Source: Quercus robur (lineage: Eukaryota; Streptophyta; Magnoliopsida; Fagales; Fagaceae). Taken from it: DNA of 64,000 nucleotides. The notes below the pieces were generated by a model that worked only from the letters and a program-made list of their open reading frames with translations, was not told the DNA's origin and did not search any database. Location: NCBI RefSeq assembly GCF_932294415.1, contig NC_065536.1, positions 744,001-808,000 of the forward strand. The letters are read 5' to 3'. A program made the position numbers and the translations under genes. Of the stretch, positions 11,604 to 23,129 are shown piece by piece (positions within the stretch are counted from its first letter, which is position 1; each line of letters begins with the position of its first letter).

Positions 11604-13263
11604 TTTTAACTACTAGAGTTTGGTTTGGTTTTTGTTTCTGTGTCTGTAGGTTTGAAGCTTGTCTTGGATCTATTTTCTCATCAATAATGCAAGACCAATA
11701 TTATTACTCATTCCTAACATGGACTACCATGATATAAACTTGTGGCATGCTAACTCACTTTCATTTACAGGATGAACAGGAATCTGAAATGTTGGTCTCG
11801 CAAGAGAAAGTTATCTTTAATTTAGTGTAAGCATACAATTTCTTTATGCATATTCTGTGTTGGCTACCATCACTAAAAATTAATAGATCAAAGTTTTCCT
11901 ACAAATTGAGTTGGATGAATCTCTTCCAACACACCATGTGCTGGTTCGTAAAACTATCTAAGTTCATTAAATCATTTAAATAAGTCACTTGACTAATTAA
12001 ATCATGTGGCTAAAAAGTACAGGTAGATAGTCATTGGAATCACCATGTAGTCTTCAACAAAATCAAACTAGTAATCTATATACTTGAAATTCTAACAAAG
12101 GTTTGTTTGAAGTTTGAACCGCCATGTAATTTGTTTCCCTTGTGGGTGGCGATATTTGTTCCTTTTTAGCTAGAAACCTTACCCTATATGCGATTTATTC
12201 TTTTGCAATGGGCTTAACGGATGAAATGGGCTTTGGAACACAAGTTGGCACGCTAAAAGTTTAGAACTTGCTATAGCCCAATGGACTAAGAATATTGCTT
12301 CCTTGTCTATATGAAAACTCTGAATCCCAACTCTTGCCCAATCTAAGACCTAGAAATTTTTCTTAAAAAAAAAAAAATCCATTTGAGCTATAATCAGTGC
12401 CCTCAACGTCACCATCCAAAATTTCATTCATGAATTGATAACTGGGGCCAAGGAGCAACCTAGACGCAACCTATTACCTGTCCACCTTATCATGTGGATC
12501 TTCACAAATGCCAAATGATATTTGCCAATGACAAATGTGACGAGTACAATGAGAAAAATTAGATTAGCTTTATGTCATTGTAATGTCAGCTGCATAATGC
12601 AAGCCAAAATTGAAGCCGATGAGGTCAACATCAAAAAGCCCCAACAAAAAGAAACACACACAGTCCATTATTAAGTTTCAACTTAAAATAATGGATTTGG
12701 TTGCCTTGTATTAAGTTTGATTAGGCTGCCACACATTTTCTAACCTCTTCCTTGAAACCAAAGGTAAATATTGATTAGGCTGAATAGAGGCTTATTAGTG
12801 TAGTAAAGTATAAACCTCTTTTAAGTAAATTTAAAAAGAAAAAAAAAATGTCGTCATGAGAATATGAATTCTTGTATTATGAAATGAACATCATCTTGTG
12901 TTATTATGAAGGATGATTTGAGTTTCAAACACAATCCATCACAATTTATTTTTATTATAATAACATATTCCCCACAATACACATATTTAGTTGACCCCTT
13001 ATTAGAAGCCGGTCAAGCCATGTTAGTCGTGCATATCCCATTAGATTTTAGATTCATTTTGTTTATTGTTCTCAAGCAATTTAACAAAGCATGAAAAAAC
13101 ACAGTGCATCCCTATGATTCATCTCTATAAAAGTCAAGTTTAGCTTTCATTAATTTTGTTAATAAACTTTCTTGGAGTAACAATACAAAATATTCATCAA
13201 AAAAAAAAAAAAAAACAATACAAAACATCACCAATTCATTATGTACATAAACAAAATAACAAA
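11604..13263. other. 3' flank and intergenic region
   Basis: It probably begins with the 3' UTR of the small membrane protein gene. Beyond that I see AT-rich sequence and no supported gene. A tRNA-like stretch near 12265-12350 was judged too weak to call. Confidence 0.45.
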
Positions 13264-13428
13264 ACTTAGGTACAATACTTCAGGTGCAGTTCCTTAGGTT
13301 CTTTTTTTAAGATCCTGACATGTAGATACTTAACTAAAAACTAAAGTTTCATTTCATGAGAAAAAATTCACATGACAGAATTTTAAAAGAGAAACCTAAG
13401 AAATAGCACCTAAGTATTGTACCTAAGT
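13264..13428. mobile_element. Palindromic MITE, about 165 bp
   Basis: The left arm ACTTAGGTACAATACTTCAGG is mirrored by the right arm CACCTAAGTATTGTACCTAAGT, and the pairing continues inward through CCTTAGGTTCT and AAGATCCTGACATG on the opposite side. The inverted arms are about 60 bases each. No coding capacity is present. No clear target duplication was seen. Confidence 0.65.
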
Positions 13429-13871
13429 CTTTCCCTAAACAAAATACATTTCTAACTCATTAATCCGTTCAAACCCATAGAAAATAAACAAATAATTAAG
13501 ATCTTTTGACCCAAAAAAATGGACAAACATAAACTCAAGCTATATATATCCTAATCTAACTTGGAGAACCCAACCAGCCAATGATTTTACATTAAACAAC
13601 ACTCCCAAGTTCCAACTCATACAAACAAACGTGTCTATAATAATAATAAATCAAGCAATTTGTAATCATATAACATAAACATCCCCAAAATTTAGGTACA
13701 TGTCACAGGAGAAACAAAAGTGGCAACAAGTATGAGAAGAAAGATGCATAAGATAATTTATCAAAAAGTAAAGAGTATAAGATTTTTTTTTTCTTAATAA
13801 TTTAATAGTTACAATAGAGTAAGGGAGATTTAAATTTTGAAAATTTCTATAAAAAATTATAGAACTTTTCT

Positions 13872-15675
13872 TATGGGGCGACACACCTACACAACGGCAT
13901 GTGCACCTCATTAAATGGGACACAATCACCAAGCTTAAGGTCTGTGGTGGGTTGGGTATTAGGGATTCCAAAACTACTAATGATGCCTTTCTTATGAATC
14001 AGGCATGGCGAATATGGTAGAACCTGCATTCTCTATTAGCCAAATTTCTCTCCCAAAAGCATTACCGAACAACTGATCTCTTGCAGACCACTTCGCATAC
14101 TAGATCTCACTTGTGGAAGGCTCTGTTGTGGGGGTGGGACCTCTTACAGGGTGGTCTGCAGTGGATTATTCATAATGGCCGTAATATAAATTTTTGGACG
14201 GATCATTGGCTGCCCCCAAGACCAATCCACGGTCTAGAATGATCACTAACACTCACCAATGGGATTTCACACCTCTTAGTATGATATTGCCATCAACAAT
14301 AACCCAATTTATTTATGCTCAGCCACTACCTATTCCTGGTTCTCTTGCTATTCTTACTGACGACCGTGTCTGGGACCACCACACGGGTATTTGCTCAGTA
14401 AAATCCGCTTACCATTCTCTTGTACCTAAATCCAACGAGGCTACATGGCAGTCTTCTGTATCATGGTCTTGGATTTGGAAGTTAAAAATACCTCCTAAAA
14501 TTTGACTTTTTGTTTAGAAATATGCGCACCATTGTATTTCCACCAAATCAGTCATTTTCCCTCATGCTGCCTTGAGTGACCAAGTGTGTCCCTGTTGCAA
14601 TGAGATTGAAACGCCAATTCATGTTTTACATGATTGCCACTTTGCACGTCTTATTTGGTCCTCCTTTCTTGTGCACTTCCTCATTTCTAATTTTTTCAGG
14701 CTTGAGCTCCATGATTGGTGCAAGCTTAATTCCAAACTTAATTCCCCTTTGTGTTATATCCCATGGAACATTATATTTTCTTTTATCATATGGGCGATTT
14801 GGTTGGGTCAAAATTCTTTGATTTTTACAGGAAAATTCATTCCTTATCATATTTTAAAACAAAACGCTATATTTCATGTCACAAAGTTTTTCTTCCTCAG
14901 CATTGTTTCGTTGGGGCACCCATCCCCGTCTTCCCTCAAATACATTAGGTGGAGCTCGGCTCCTTTTCCTTACCTAACTCTTAATACAGATGGAAGCTCT
15001 TTAGGCAACCCCAGAGAGTCTAGTGCAGGTGGCATGGCACGCAGAGCTAATGGAGAATGGTTGTGGGGTTTCTCATTACACCTAGGAGTCACCAATAATA
15101 CTATGGCTGAACTGTGGGGTATCAGAGAGGCGTTGGCTCGAGCATGGGCCAAGGGTCATCATCGAGTTTGTCTTCAAATAGATTCTCTTCTTGCTTACAA
15201 ATGGTTAAAAACTAATGAAGATTATCCTATGGAATTTGCTAACTTGATCTTGGATTGCAGGTGGCTCCTCAATAGGGATTGGGAGGTGCACGTTGACCAT
15301 ATTTGGAGAGAGGCTAATAGCTGTGCAGACTTATTGGCAAAGAGGGGTATTTCTTAGTCGGAAAGTGAAGTGTTGTATGATACATGTCCTACCTTTTTGT
15401 GGCAATTTTTATATTGGGACTCCATGGGTTTTGTCTCGGTTAATAACGATCCAGTAGTGTTTTGTTTAGTTTCAGCTATTCCTCTCTTCGTTTGGTATTG
15501 TTTGGATTGTGTTCAATTTGCTTCAGTTTAGTTTGTGTGGTTTGTGTATTGATGTGTTTACTTGTACTGTAGTCCTGTTGTAATATATTCCTGTTTGTAA
15601 GACTTCTGTTTATCTTGTATATCTCCCGTTTATGTAAAAAAAAAAGAAAAAAAAAGAAAAAAAAAAGAAAAGAAT
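13872..15675 (+). mobile_element. 5'-truncated non-LTR retrotransposon (LINE, L1-like)
   Basis: This is the 3' end of an L1-type ORF2. The left part reads like the end of the reverse transcriptase region (WGDTPTQRHVHLIKWDTI, GGLGIRDS, FLMNQAWRIW). At 14572-15357 an open frame carries a zinc-knuckle (CPCCNEIETPIHVLHDCHF) and an RNase H domain with LNTDGSS, MAELWGIREAL, IDSLLAYKWL and HIWREANSCADLL. In-frame stops occur after QAWRIW and near 14502, so it is dead. An A-rich tail with interspersed G follows at about 15634-15675. The left edge is approximate. It ends about 360 bp before the next start codon. Confidence 0.85.
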
Positions 15676-16035
15676 ATTAAGGTTTATTCTTTTCCTTTCT
15701 CACAATAATGCGAGAACTATACTGGGATACCAAATTACCAATATCTTTCTCACACGTGAGTAACACACACATAAAAAAGAGTAGCAGAGAGAGAGCGAGA
15801 GAGAGAAGGAGACAAGAAGAGTGGAGGGTATGAAATGTCAGAAGCTGATTAGTTTATTCAGTTAATGGAAGGTGGAACCTCCCATGACACCCACTTGTAA
15901 CTGGTTCTTGTTTTTTTCAACTCAGTTTCTGACCCTTTCTTCTCTCAAATTCAACCTCTTCAAACTCCAAACCCTACAAACTCTACCGCCCCCCACAAAA
16001 ACCGCCACCACCACCACCCAAAACTCCATCACACC
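15676..16035 (+). promoter_or_regulatory. Promoter and leader region of the L-cysteine desulfhydrase gene
   Basis: Only about 360 bp separate the LINE A-rich tail from the start codon. The segment has a GA-rich block (about 15785-15812) and a C-rich leader (about 15940-16030). A CACGTG motif lies near 15753 (TCACACGTGAGT). No TATA box is clear. The LINE therefore lies at the promoter edge. Confidence 0.4.
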
Positions 16036-17397
16036 ATGGGCTCCCAATCTCACCCTCACCCTCACCCTCATCTCAATGGTGACTCCAATACCCACATCCC
16101 AAAAAAGCCAAAGCTTTCATCTTTATCATCTTCTTTAATCACTGAAGCTGAAATCCAAAACGAATTCAACCACCATGACCCCACCGTAGCTCGCATCAAC
16201 AATGGTTCCTTTGGCTGTTGCCCTCTCTCCATTATCCAGTCCCAGCAAGAACTGCAACTCGAATTCCTTCGCCAACCTGATCACTTCTACTTTTCCGAAC
16301 TCAAACCGGGCATTCTCAAGTCCCGCATCCTCATCCAACGCCTCATCAATGCCCACCACCTTGATGAAATCTCCATCGTCGATAACGCCACCACTGCAGC
16401 CGCCATCGTCCTCCAAAACATCGCCTGGTCTTTCGCTGAAGGCAAATTCAATCATGGTGATGTTGCCATTATGCTTCACTATGCTTATGGTGCTGTGAAA
16501 AAGTCCATTGAGGCCTATGTTACCCGTGCCGGCGGGCATGTCATCGAGGTACATTTGCCCTTCCCTGTGAATTCTAAAGATGAGATTGTGTTTGAGTTTA
16601 GGAAGGCTTTAGAGAAAGGGAAAGAGAACGGTAAGAAAGTGAGGTTAGCTGTGATTGATCACATAACTTCAATGCCTAGTGTGGTTATACCCGTTAAGGA
16701 ATTGGTTAGGATTTGTAGGGAGGAAGGTGTGGATCAAGTTTTTGTGGATGCAGCTCATGGAATTGGGTGTACTGATGTTGATATGCAAGACATTGGTGCT
16801 GATTTTTACACTAGTAATTTGCATAAGTGGCTCTTTTGCCCGCCTTCCATTGCGTTTTTGTATTGTAGGAAGTCGCCTGGGTGCATAGATTTGCACCATC
16901 CGGTTGTGTCTCACGAGTATGGAAATGGGTTGGCTGTGGAAAGTGCTTGGATTGGAACTAGGGACTATAGTGCTCAGTTGGTGGTTCCTAAGGTGTTTGA
17001 TTTTGTCAATAGGTTTGAGGATGGTATTGAGGGGATCAAGAAGAGGAATCATGATAATGTTGTGGAGATGGGGCAGATGTTGGCAAAAGCGTGGGAGACA
17101 AATCTTGGATGCCCTCCGGAGATGTGTGCTAGCATGATCATGGTTGGGTTGCCAGCTTGTTTGGGGATTTCAAGTGATTTGGATACTTTGAAGTTGAGGA
17201 CACATTTGAGGGAGAAGTTTGGTGTGGAAGTGCCTATTTATTACAGGGCACCAAAAGATGGGGAGGTTGATGTGGTAACTGGGTATGCAAGGATTTCTTA
17301 TCAAGTCTACAACAAAGTTGAGGATTATCACAAGTTCCGGGACGCAATCAATCAGCTTGTTGGTGATGGGTTCACTTGCGCTCTTCTTTATAATTGA
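16036..17397 (+). CDS. LCD: L-cysteine desulfhydrase, PLP-dependent (single exon, 453 aa)
   Basis: The product is a PLP-dependent class-V aminotransferase-fold enzyme that breaks L-cysteine into pyruvate, ammonia and hydrogen sulfide. It matches the plant LCD family (Arabidopsis At3g62130, as I remember it) in length and throughout its sequence. Visible motifs are ARINNGSFGCCP (52-63), VDNATTAAAIVLQ (about 115-127), the cofactor-contacting VDAAH (Asp238, His241) and SNLHKWLFCPP with Lys264 as the expected Schiff-base lysine. HHPVVSHEYGNGL and ESAWIGTRDYS follow. The start lies in a strong context (CACCATGGG) and is followed by a His/Pro-rich variable leader (HPHPHPH). That leader is not a convincing transit peptide. 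No intron is needed. Confidence 0.93.
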   Translation: MGSQSHPHPHPHLNGDSNTHIPKKPKLSSLSSSLITEAEIQNEFNHHDPTVARINNGSFGCCPLSIIQSQQELQLEFLRQPDHFYFSELKPGILKSRILIQRLINAHHLDEISIVDNATTAAAIVLQNIAWSFAEGKFNHGDVAIMLHYAYGAVKKSIEAYVTRAGGHVIEVHLPFPVNSKDEIVFEFRKALEKGKENGKKVRLAVIDHITSMPSVVIPVKELVRICREEGVDQVFVDAAHGIGCTDVDMQDIGADFYTSNLHKWLFCPPSIAFLYCRKSPGCIDLHHPVVSHEYGNGLAVESAWIGTRDYSAQLVVPKVFDFVNRFEDGIEGIKKRNHDNVVEMGQMLAKAWETNLGCPPEMCASMIMVGLPACLGISSDLDTLKLRTHLREKFGVEVPIYYRAPKDGEVDVVTGYARISYQVYNKVEDYHKFRDAINQLVGDGFTCALLYN

Positions 17398-19276
17398 AGA
17401 GGTGTGTTTTCCTTTCATCTACTTTTTAATGGTTTATAGGTTATTTGTCGGTCCTACAAGGTACAATTTCATTTCCTTGTGTCTGGTACTCTAGTTGACC
17501 TGCTCTTTTGTGAAGTAGTAGTTAGTATTCTGTTGAATGAGTGTGATTTCAGATTTTGTATATTTTAAGCCTGAAAGTATCACTCCTCACTCTTCAGGTA
17601 TGTGCCATAACTTGTTGAAGTATTCTGCCCCCGAGCAAGAGGATGCATTCATACTTTTCTCATAGAAACAGTAGTTTAGTGCCTTTAAAAAGTGATAACA
17701 TTGAAATCTGCTGCATTTCATTATGTTGTTTAAATTGGAAGTTTAGTAATTTGTAATATATTTTTTTCTTTTCTGGCAAAAACCACATAAGGTTGTTTTT
17801 TTTAAATGCATAAGAAAAAAGAAGAAAAAAAAAAGGGTTATTCCTTGAGATTCAAATGATTATGTAGCTTATGCAGCAGACCCATTAGCACTTGTTTTTG
17901 TTTTAGGCAACTCAGTATTTATTATTCATCACTTTATTCATAACTTGGATCTTTTCCTACTCCTTATCTTTAAAATCTTTCATCGACATTTTCTAATTTG
18001 CAGACCTTCCACTTGTTTTATACCATCTCTCCTACCAATGAGATTTATAACTTGTCACAACTCAATTCTTACCACAGAAAAGCAAAGCTCCTTTCTGAAA
18101 AGGAGGCACATCAAGTACAAATATTTTTTTAAACCTATAGAGTACACTTTTTCTATGAGATTCTTGAAAATTTGTATAATCACCTTAACCACAAGGGTAA
18201 GCATTGATATGATCTTTGTGCGTCATTCTCATTACTTGCAACTAGACATTAGTTTGTAATCAGAGTGGTTAGGTCTCTGTGTGTTTCAGATTGCTCGGAG
18301 TGTTATTACTTGATCTTTGTTAGCTTGTCTATCTCAAATATAATTTCAATGTGTCACTTTCTGAAAACTCTTTGGATTAGTTGTTGCTGAACAACAAAGG
18401 AAAACATTATCAGAACAAATTATTATTCCTTTCCCTTCCCCTGCCCTGTTAATTCCATTATGTGTGTAATTTGGCAATCTTTTCAAGCACAATGCACAGA
18501 TTGTCTCCCTTCACCCCTTTCTTCCCTCCTTTTGAGATTAAGCACTTCTAATATCTTTCCAATTTTGCTGTTAGATTTTGGTCTCACCAATTTTTGTAAG
18601 TCTGAAAACTCATAACCTACTACTCCTTCTTTATTAATCTTATTTTGGTTTGCATTTTTAATTTCTTAATTTAAAAAGCTAAAATCAGTTTCTTGGTTCA
18701 GTTTAATGAATCTTGTTTTGTCATTCCTGTCAACTGAAACTAAAAATCATTTTCAATGTTGTGATGAAAACTAATAAAAGCTCAATATTGTTGTCAGCAG
18801 CTCAACTAAGAACATTAATTTTTCATGTAGTAGTTAAAGTGTTTGTATGATATTTCTGACTTGGAATATTTCATGTGTGTGTATCTTTGAACAGAAGTAG
18901 TTTTGTTAGCACCTATTATTATTCATGGGTATGAAACCAGTGAATCATAGAACTCTTGTTAGCCACATCAAACATGAGGCATAGTAGTGATTAATTAATG
19001 CCTTTATGAGATAAGTGGTTTTCCCTAGAAATGCCTTGTGTTGTGATGAGATGAAAGGAGGAAGCCTTCTTTTGGTTCTTCAAATCCTCTTGTAAACATA
19101 AATAGGTGAGCAGTATGTTTATCAGACTCTTGGTTAATTCCGAATAGCTATTGCAAATTTGTGCAATAACTTGAGAATCTGATAGTCATTGCTATTCTTT
19201 TTTTTTTTTTTTGATGTGTTGTCGATTTATCTTACTTCAATGAGGCACTAAATACGTTTTTTTATTTAAATAACAG
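17398..19276. other. 3' flank of the L-cysteine desulfhydrase gene
   Basis: It presumably starts with a 3' UTR. The remainder is AT-rich, with no coding stretch that survives inspection. Confidence 0.45.
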
Positions 19277-19390
19277 CTGTGTCTTGTGTGCTCGGCTACT
19301 TTTCATGGTTTCGCTACCATGAACTCCCAAAATCAGAGGAGAAACAAACTGCAGAGATGCAAGTAGCGGGGCAGAACAATAAGCTTTCGT
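19277..19390 (+). pseudogene. Orphan terminal-exon-like coding stretch
   Basis: After an acceptor-like pyrimidine-poor ATTTAAATAACAG, one frame reads VSCVLGYFSWFRYHELPKSE, then EKQTAEMQVAGQNNKLS and a stop. A hydrophobic start with a charged tail looks like the C-terminus of a multi-span transporter. A polyadenylation-like AATAAA follows at 19563. I could not find matching upstream exons between 17400 and 19270, so it may be a gene remnant, an exon of a gene I failed to see, or chance. I cannot name the family. Confidence 0.3.
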
Positions 19391-19392
19391 AA

Positions 19393-21454
19393 TTTGAGAA
19401 GAGATGTTTATCTATCTGTTGGGCTCCATGAGAGCTATTCTCCTGACTATTTGACATATGTATGCTTTTAACTTTTAGCTGCGAATTGAATTGAGTTTAC
19501 ATTAGTTGCTTGTGCTATCCTCTCTGTGTGATGATGTAAATTACTTTGCTGATTTTACTCTTTAATAAAGGCTAATGGAAGAGGGCATGGCTCTCATCCA
19601 AATCCTTCGAATGGTTTGCAACGTGTAAGTAGATAGTACATATATAGCTGATGATATCAGAGATTTGACTTTATGCCAATAAACTTGGACTACCGAAACA
19701 TTGGAATTTATGCTAATACTCAACAGGGCACAGTTACTGTTTGATCCCTTCAATATCACTTGTCAACGTTGACTTCCCAAATCCTCTCACCAAAAATAGA
19801 AAGGATACGAATAAAACATTGCTATCACTTGCAATTTGAGATGTGGACTTTTAATAATGCACAAGTACTTATCACATTTATTCTCCATATTATGGCACAT
19901 TTCGTACTTTACAAGGGGAGTTTGATTTATTTTTCTTGCCTACCTTATCTCACAATTATTGATAAATTGACTGTCCCAAGGCAGCAGATGGAAGGTAGAG
20001 AAGAGTAGAAGATTCTCCCCTCCCATCCTCCCCTTCATTTATGCATCGGGCTAATATCTTGACATTTTTTCATAAAATATGAGAGACACTAAATGACCAC
20101 AAAGATGGGTGATAAATACTCATTTAGATGAGGTGTAGTTAATAAAGAAGGTACGATTGATAGGTTTGCAAGGCAAGTCTATGAAGTTGTAGATGTACAC
20201 TCCAATTGCGCATAGTATGGGTGGGCTAATAACCTAATCTACATCCATAAAGGGGTTTTCGTTTTGGGTTTATTTGAGTGAGTTCTTCGAGCATGTGAGG
20301 TATTTTGAGCCCCCTCCCACATTTATCACGTAAATATGAGAAGGATTACTTGGAGCTGGCTCTAAAATATTAGTTAGAAGTTTTGAACTTAGAATATCAT
20401 GAATTTCATAAGACTTTAGAAACCATTACATTAACCTTCAAGAAAAAAAAGAAAAAAAAGAAAAAAAAGAGGGTGGGAGTGAAGAAGGGTTATATGTAAT
20501 TGCAAGTGGTGCCAACTTGATTCATAAACTATTTGAAAAAACAAATTGAAAAATAAAAGAAAGTACTGGTTTAATTTGATAATTTTAATTTTTAACATGT
20601 ATTTTGTAAAGGTGTTACCAGTTTATTGGCAAAATCACTACCAAGTTACTTGTAAATTTTTAATAACACCCCAATCCAAAAAGAAAAAAAGAAAAAGAAG
20701 AAAAAGAAGAAGAGAGAAAACAGAATAAAATGGTGAATCATCCAATAGAGAAGAGATTTCATCTATTCAAACTTTACCCAATCTTGGTTATGGACCAAAG
20801 CATAATATTAGCAACTTTTGTGACCCTCGCAACTCATGAGTGTAATCAAATTTCTTTCCAATTTGATTTAAAATAATCTCACTTAACCCATTGCTTAAAT
20901 CACTTACATTCGGTTATGATTCTAAAAAAGGGGGGGGGGGTGTTATTGATCACAGTAGAGTTTATCATGCTTAAGTTCTTGAAAAATCATTTTTATCACA
21001 AGTATTAGAGAATGACAATTAGTAATCTTTGTGATACTCACATGTCTAACCAAAATTATATTGGACAAAATTTTTTCCTAAAAAACTAATTTGTAAGAAT
21101 TCTCTCCAAATTATTACTCTATATAATGATTGTTCTATAAGAGTTTGGTATGAACCATCCTCTAACCCAAATTTGGTGGACTATTTAAAACACCAATTGT
21201 TGTTGATCTAGTTCTTACTTGAGCAGGTGGGTTTGAATAGAGTCTTGGGTCTAATAGGGTTAGGCCACCCTTTTTAGGCCTTCAATGAAAAAAAAAAAAA
21301 AAAACCCAACTTCATATTACTTGGTTCCCTAGAGTTAGTTTGGAAGGTAAACATTTCTCATACTTGACATTTAGACCCAATGCATGGGAAAAACAAAATT
21401 ACATACTCAATATTCATCCAATCCATCAGTCAAAATCGTTGACAATCCTTTAGG
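19393..21454. other. Intergenic stretch, no gene recognised
   Basis: AT-rich, with several A/G homopurine runs (20440-20475, 20680-20725), a G10 run near 20931-20940 and an A-run at about 21290. No supported feature. Confidence 0.45.
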
Positions 21455-21590
21455 TGGAGCCAGCTCAATTGGGTGGGTCGAGTTTTATGGATGCTTGAGC
21501 GGCCCTAGTCAAGAGTTCGATTTAGGAGTTATCACAAACTTAGAGGGGTCAATAATATTTTTTAAAAATGATTATAAGTGAAATAAAAAG
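21455..21590 (+). repeat. SINE-like tRNA-derived fragment
   Basis: It contains an A-box-like CAGCTCAATTGGGTGGGTCG. About 45 bases later is a B-box-like CAAGAGTTCGATTTAGGAG. Order and spacing fit a tRNA-derived SINE head. There is no clear tail or target duplication, so this is tentative. Confidence 0.35.
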
Positions 21591-21889
21591 AGTAGTACCC
21601 ATCATACAATTTTGTGTTATAATTTTCTAGGTGGAGAGTTGTGGTATAAAATTGTACTTAAAGTTGTGTCTTGATTATTACTAAAAAAAATAAAATAAAA
21701 AATAAAAAAAAAAAGTGAAAAAACAAGAGTGATAGAAGAATAAACAAACAAGAGAAGAGAAACATATCTAATCAAGATCAATTTTTGCATTAATACTAAT
21801 ACTAGGAGTAGTGGTAGTAGTAACGTTTGATTTCTAAGACTTTGGTTTTTTGTTGTGGTATTACCGACATAACTTTCCAGCCTCCCCCA

Positions 21890-23129
21890 AATTTAACCCT
21901 GAACAATTTCTCTCTCTCTCTCTCTCTCTGTGACTCTCTGTTTTTGTGTTTTGGACGTATTTTACGTAGATGTAAGCAAATTGTGGCGAATTTGTGGGCG
22001 AGAGAGGCAGAGACAGAGACAGAGCCCAATTTCAATTTAGATTCTGAACCCAACACCTCTCTTTAGCTTTCTTGCCTCCTCTCAGGTAACAATTTTCTAT
22101 CTTCACATATATATTTTTTTTGAATTTTCAATTCTGTATAATCTTAGGGTTTACCAATCATCCCCTCTAATGCAATTTGGGGTTTTTGTTCAATGGCTTC
22201 TATGATCGAAAATTTTGAATTTTTTGTTCTCTAGGGCGCATTGGGTGTTTTTATTATTATTTGTGTTTATTTATGCTTTCTGGGTTAGGCATGGGGATGA
22301 TTAGTTTCAATTTATTGTGCTTGAATTGTGAGGGTAAAGTTTCGAAATTTTTGTTATTTGGGGCTATTGGTGAGGTTTCTGTGCAATTTTTGCTTCTGGG
22401 TTTTTCTTTTGCTGACCTTTTGGATGCACCTTTGCTGTTTCTGAGGTCCCTTCTGTGTTTGGCTGCTGAGAAAATCTCCAAATTATGAATAAAATAAAAA
22501 TGGGGTTAAAATTATTAGAGTTCAAATCAGTTGCCTAATACCCGCATCTAATGCAATTGGAATTTTCTTTTGCGTGTCAATTGGTTATATAAGTATGCAT
22601 TAATTAGTGGAAGTAGTAAAAAAAGGCCTCGTTTAGGAGGTAAGAGAGAGTATGATTTCGGATAAAATAGAATGATTAGAAAAGAATACATGTGGGCAAA
22701 TTCATAGATAACCCAAAATTTTGGTACTAGGGCTTGGTTCTTGTTGTTGTAATTGGTTTTATAAGCTGTTCGTTTTCTTTAATTTATCATGTTGAATTAG
22801 CTTTGTTGAGGGCCTGAGGCCGTGCATGTTGATACTTTAATTGTTTTTAGTTGTACTTTCAACTTGTTTCCAACATTTTCACAAAAATCAGAATGGTTTT
22901 GGGGATGTTAATTTTTATGGCTTCCTTTTTATTTTCTTTTTTTGAGAAAATTTTTTATGGCTTACTTGAGTGGAGAGGGTTTACGATAATAGTGATTTTG
23001 TATGCAATGTGTTAAATTTCAATGGCTTCATTCTTTATGAAAGTGTTTTAATGTCTGAAATTGATAAGTTTGTTTGTTATCCTTTTGAATGATTTGAAAT
23101 AAGAGTATACTTTTTGACCAAAGCAGGTC
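21890..23129 (+). promoter_or_regulatory. 5' leader with long intron of the MUSTANG-like gene
   Basis: A CT-rich leader (TCTCTCTCTC near 21908-21928) ends at CTCCTCTCAG|GTAACAATTT. A matching acceptor CCAAAGCAG|GTC lies at 23126, just three bases before the ATG. The leader intron would be 22086-23126, about 1.04 kb. The transcript start was not located. Confidence 0.5.

Noticed and set aside
12265-12350. Another SINE or tRNA-like element (TAGCCCAATGGACTAAG)
   Set aside because: An A-box-like word is present, but no acceptable B box or tail could be found.
16135-17052. Several frames of 98-139 codons in other frames of the L-cysteine desulfhydrase gene
   Set aside because: Shadows of the real coding frame, with no domain of their own.
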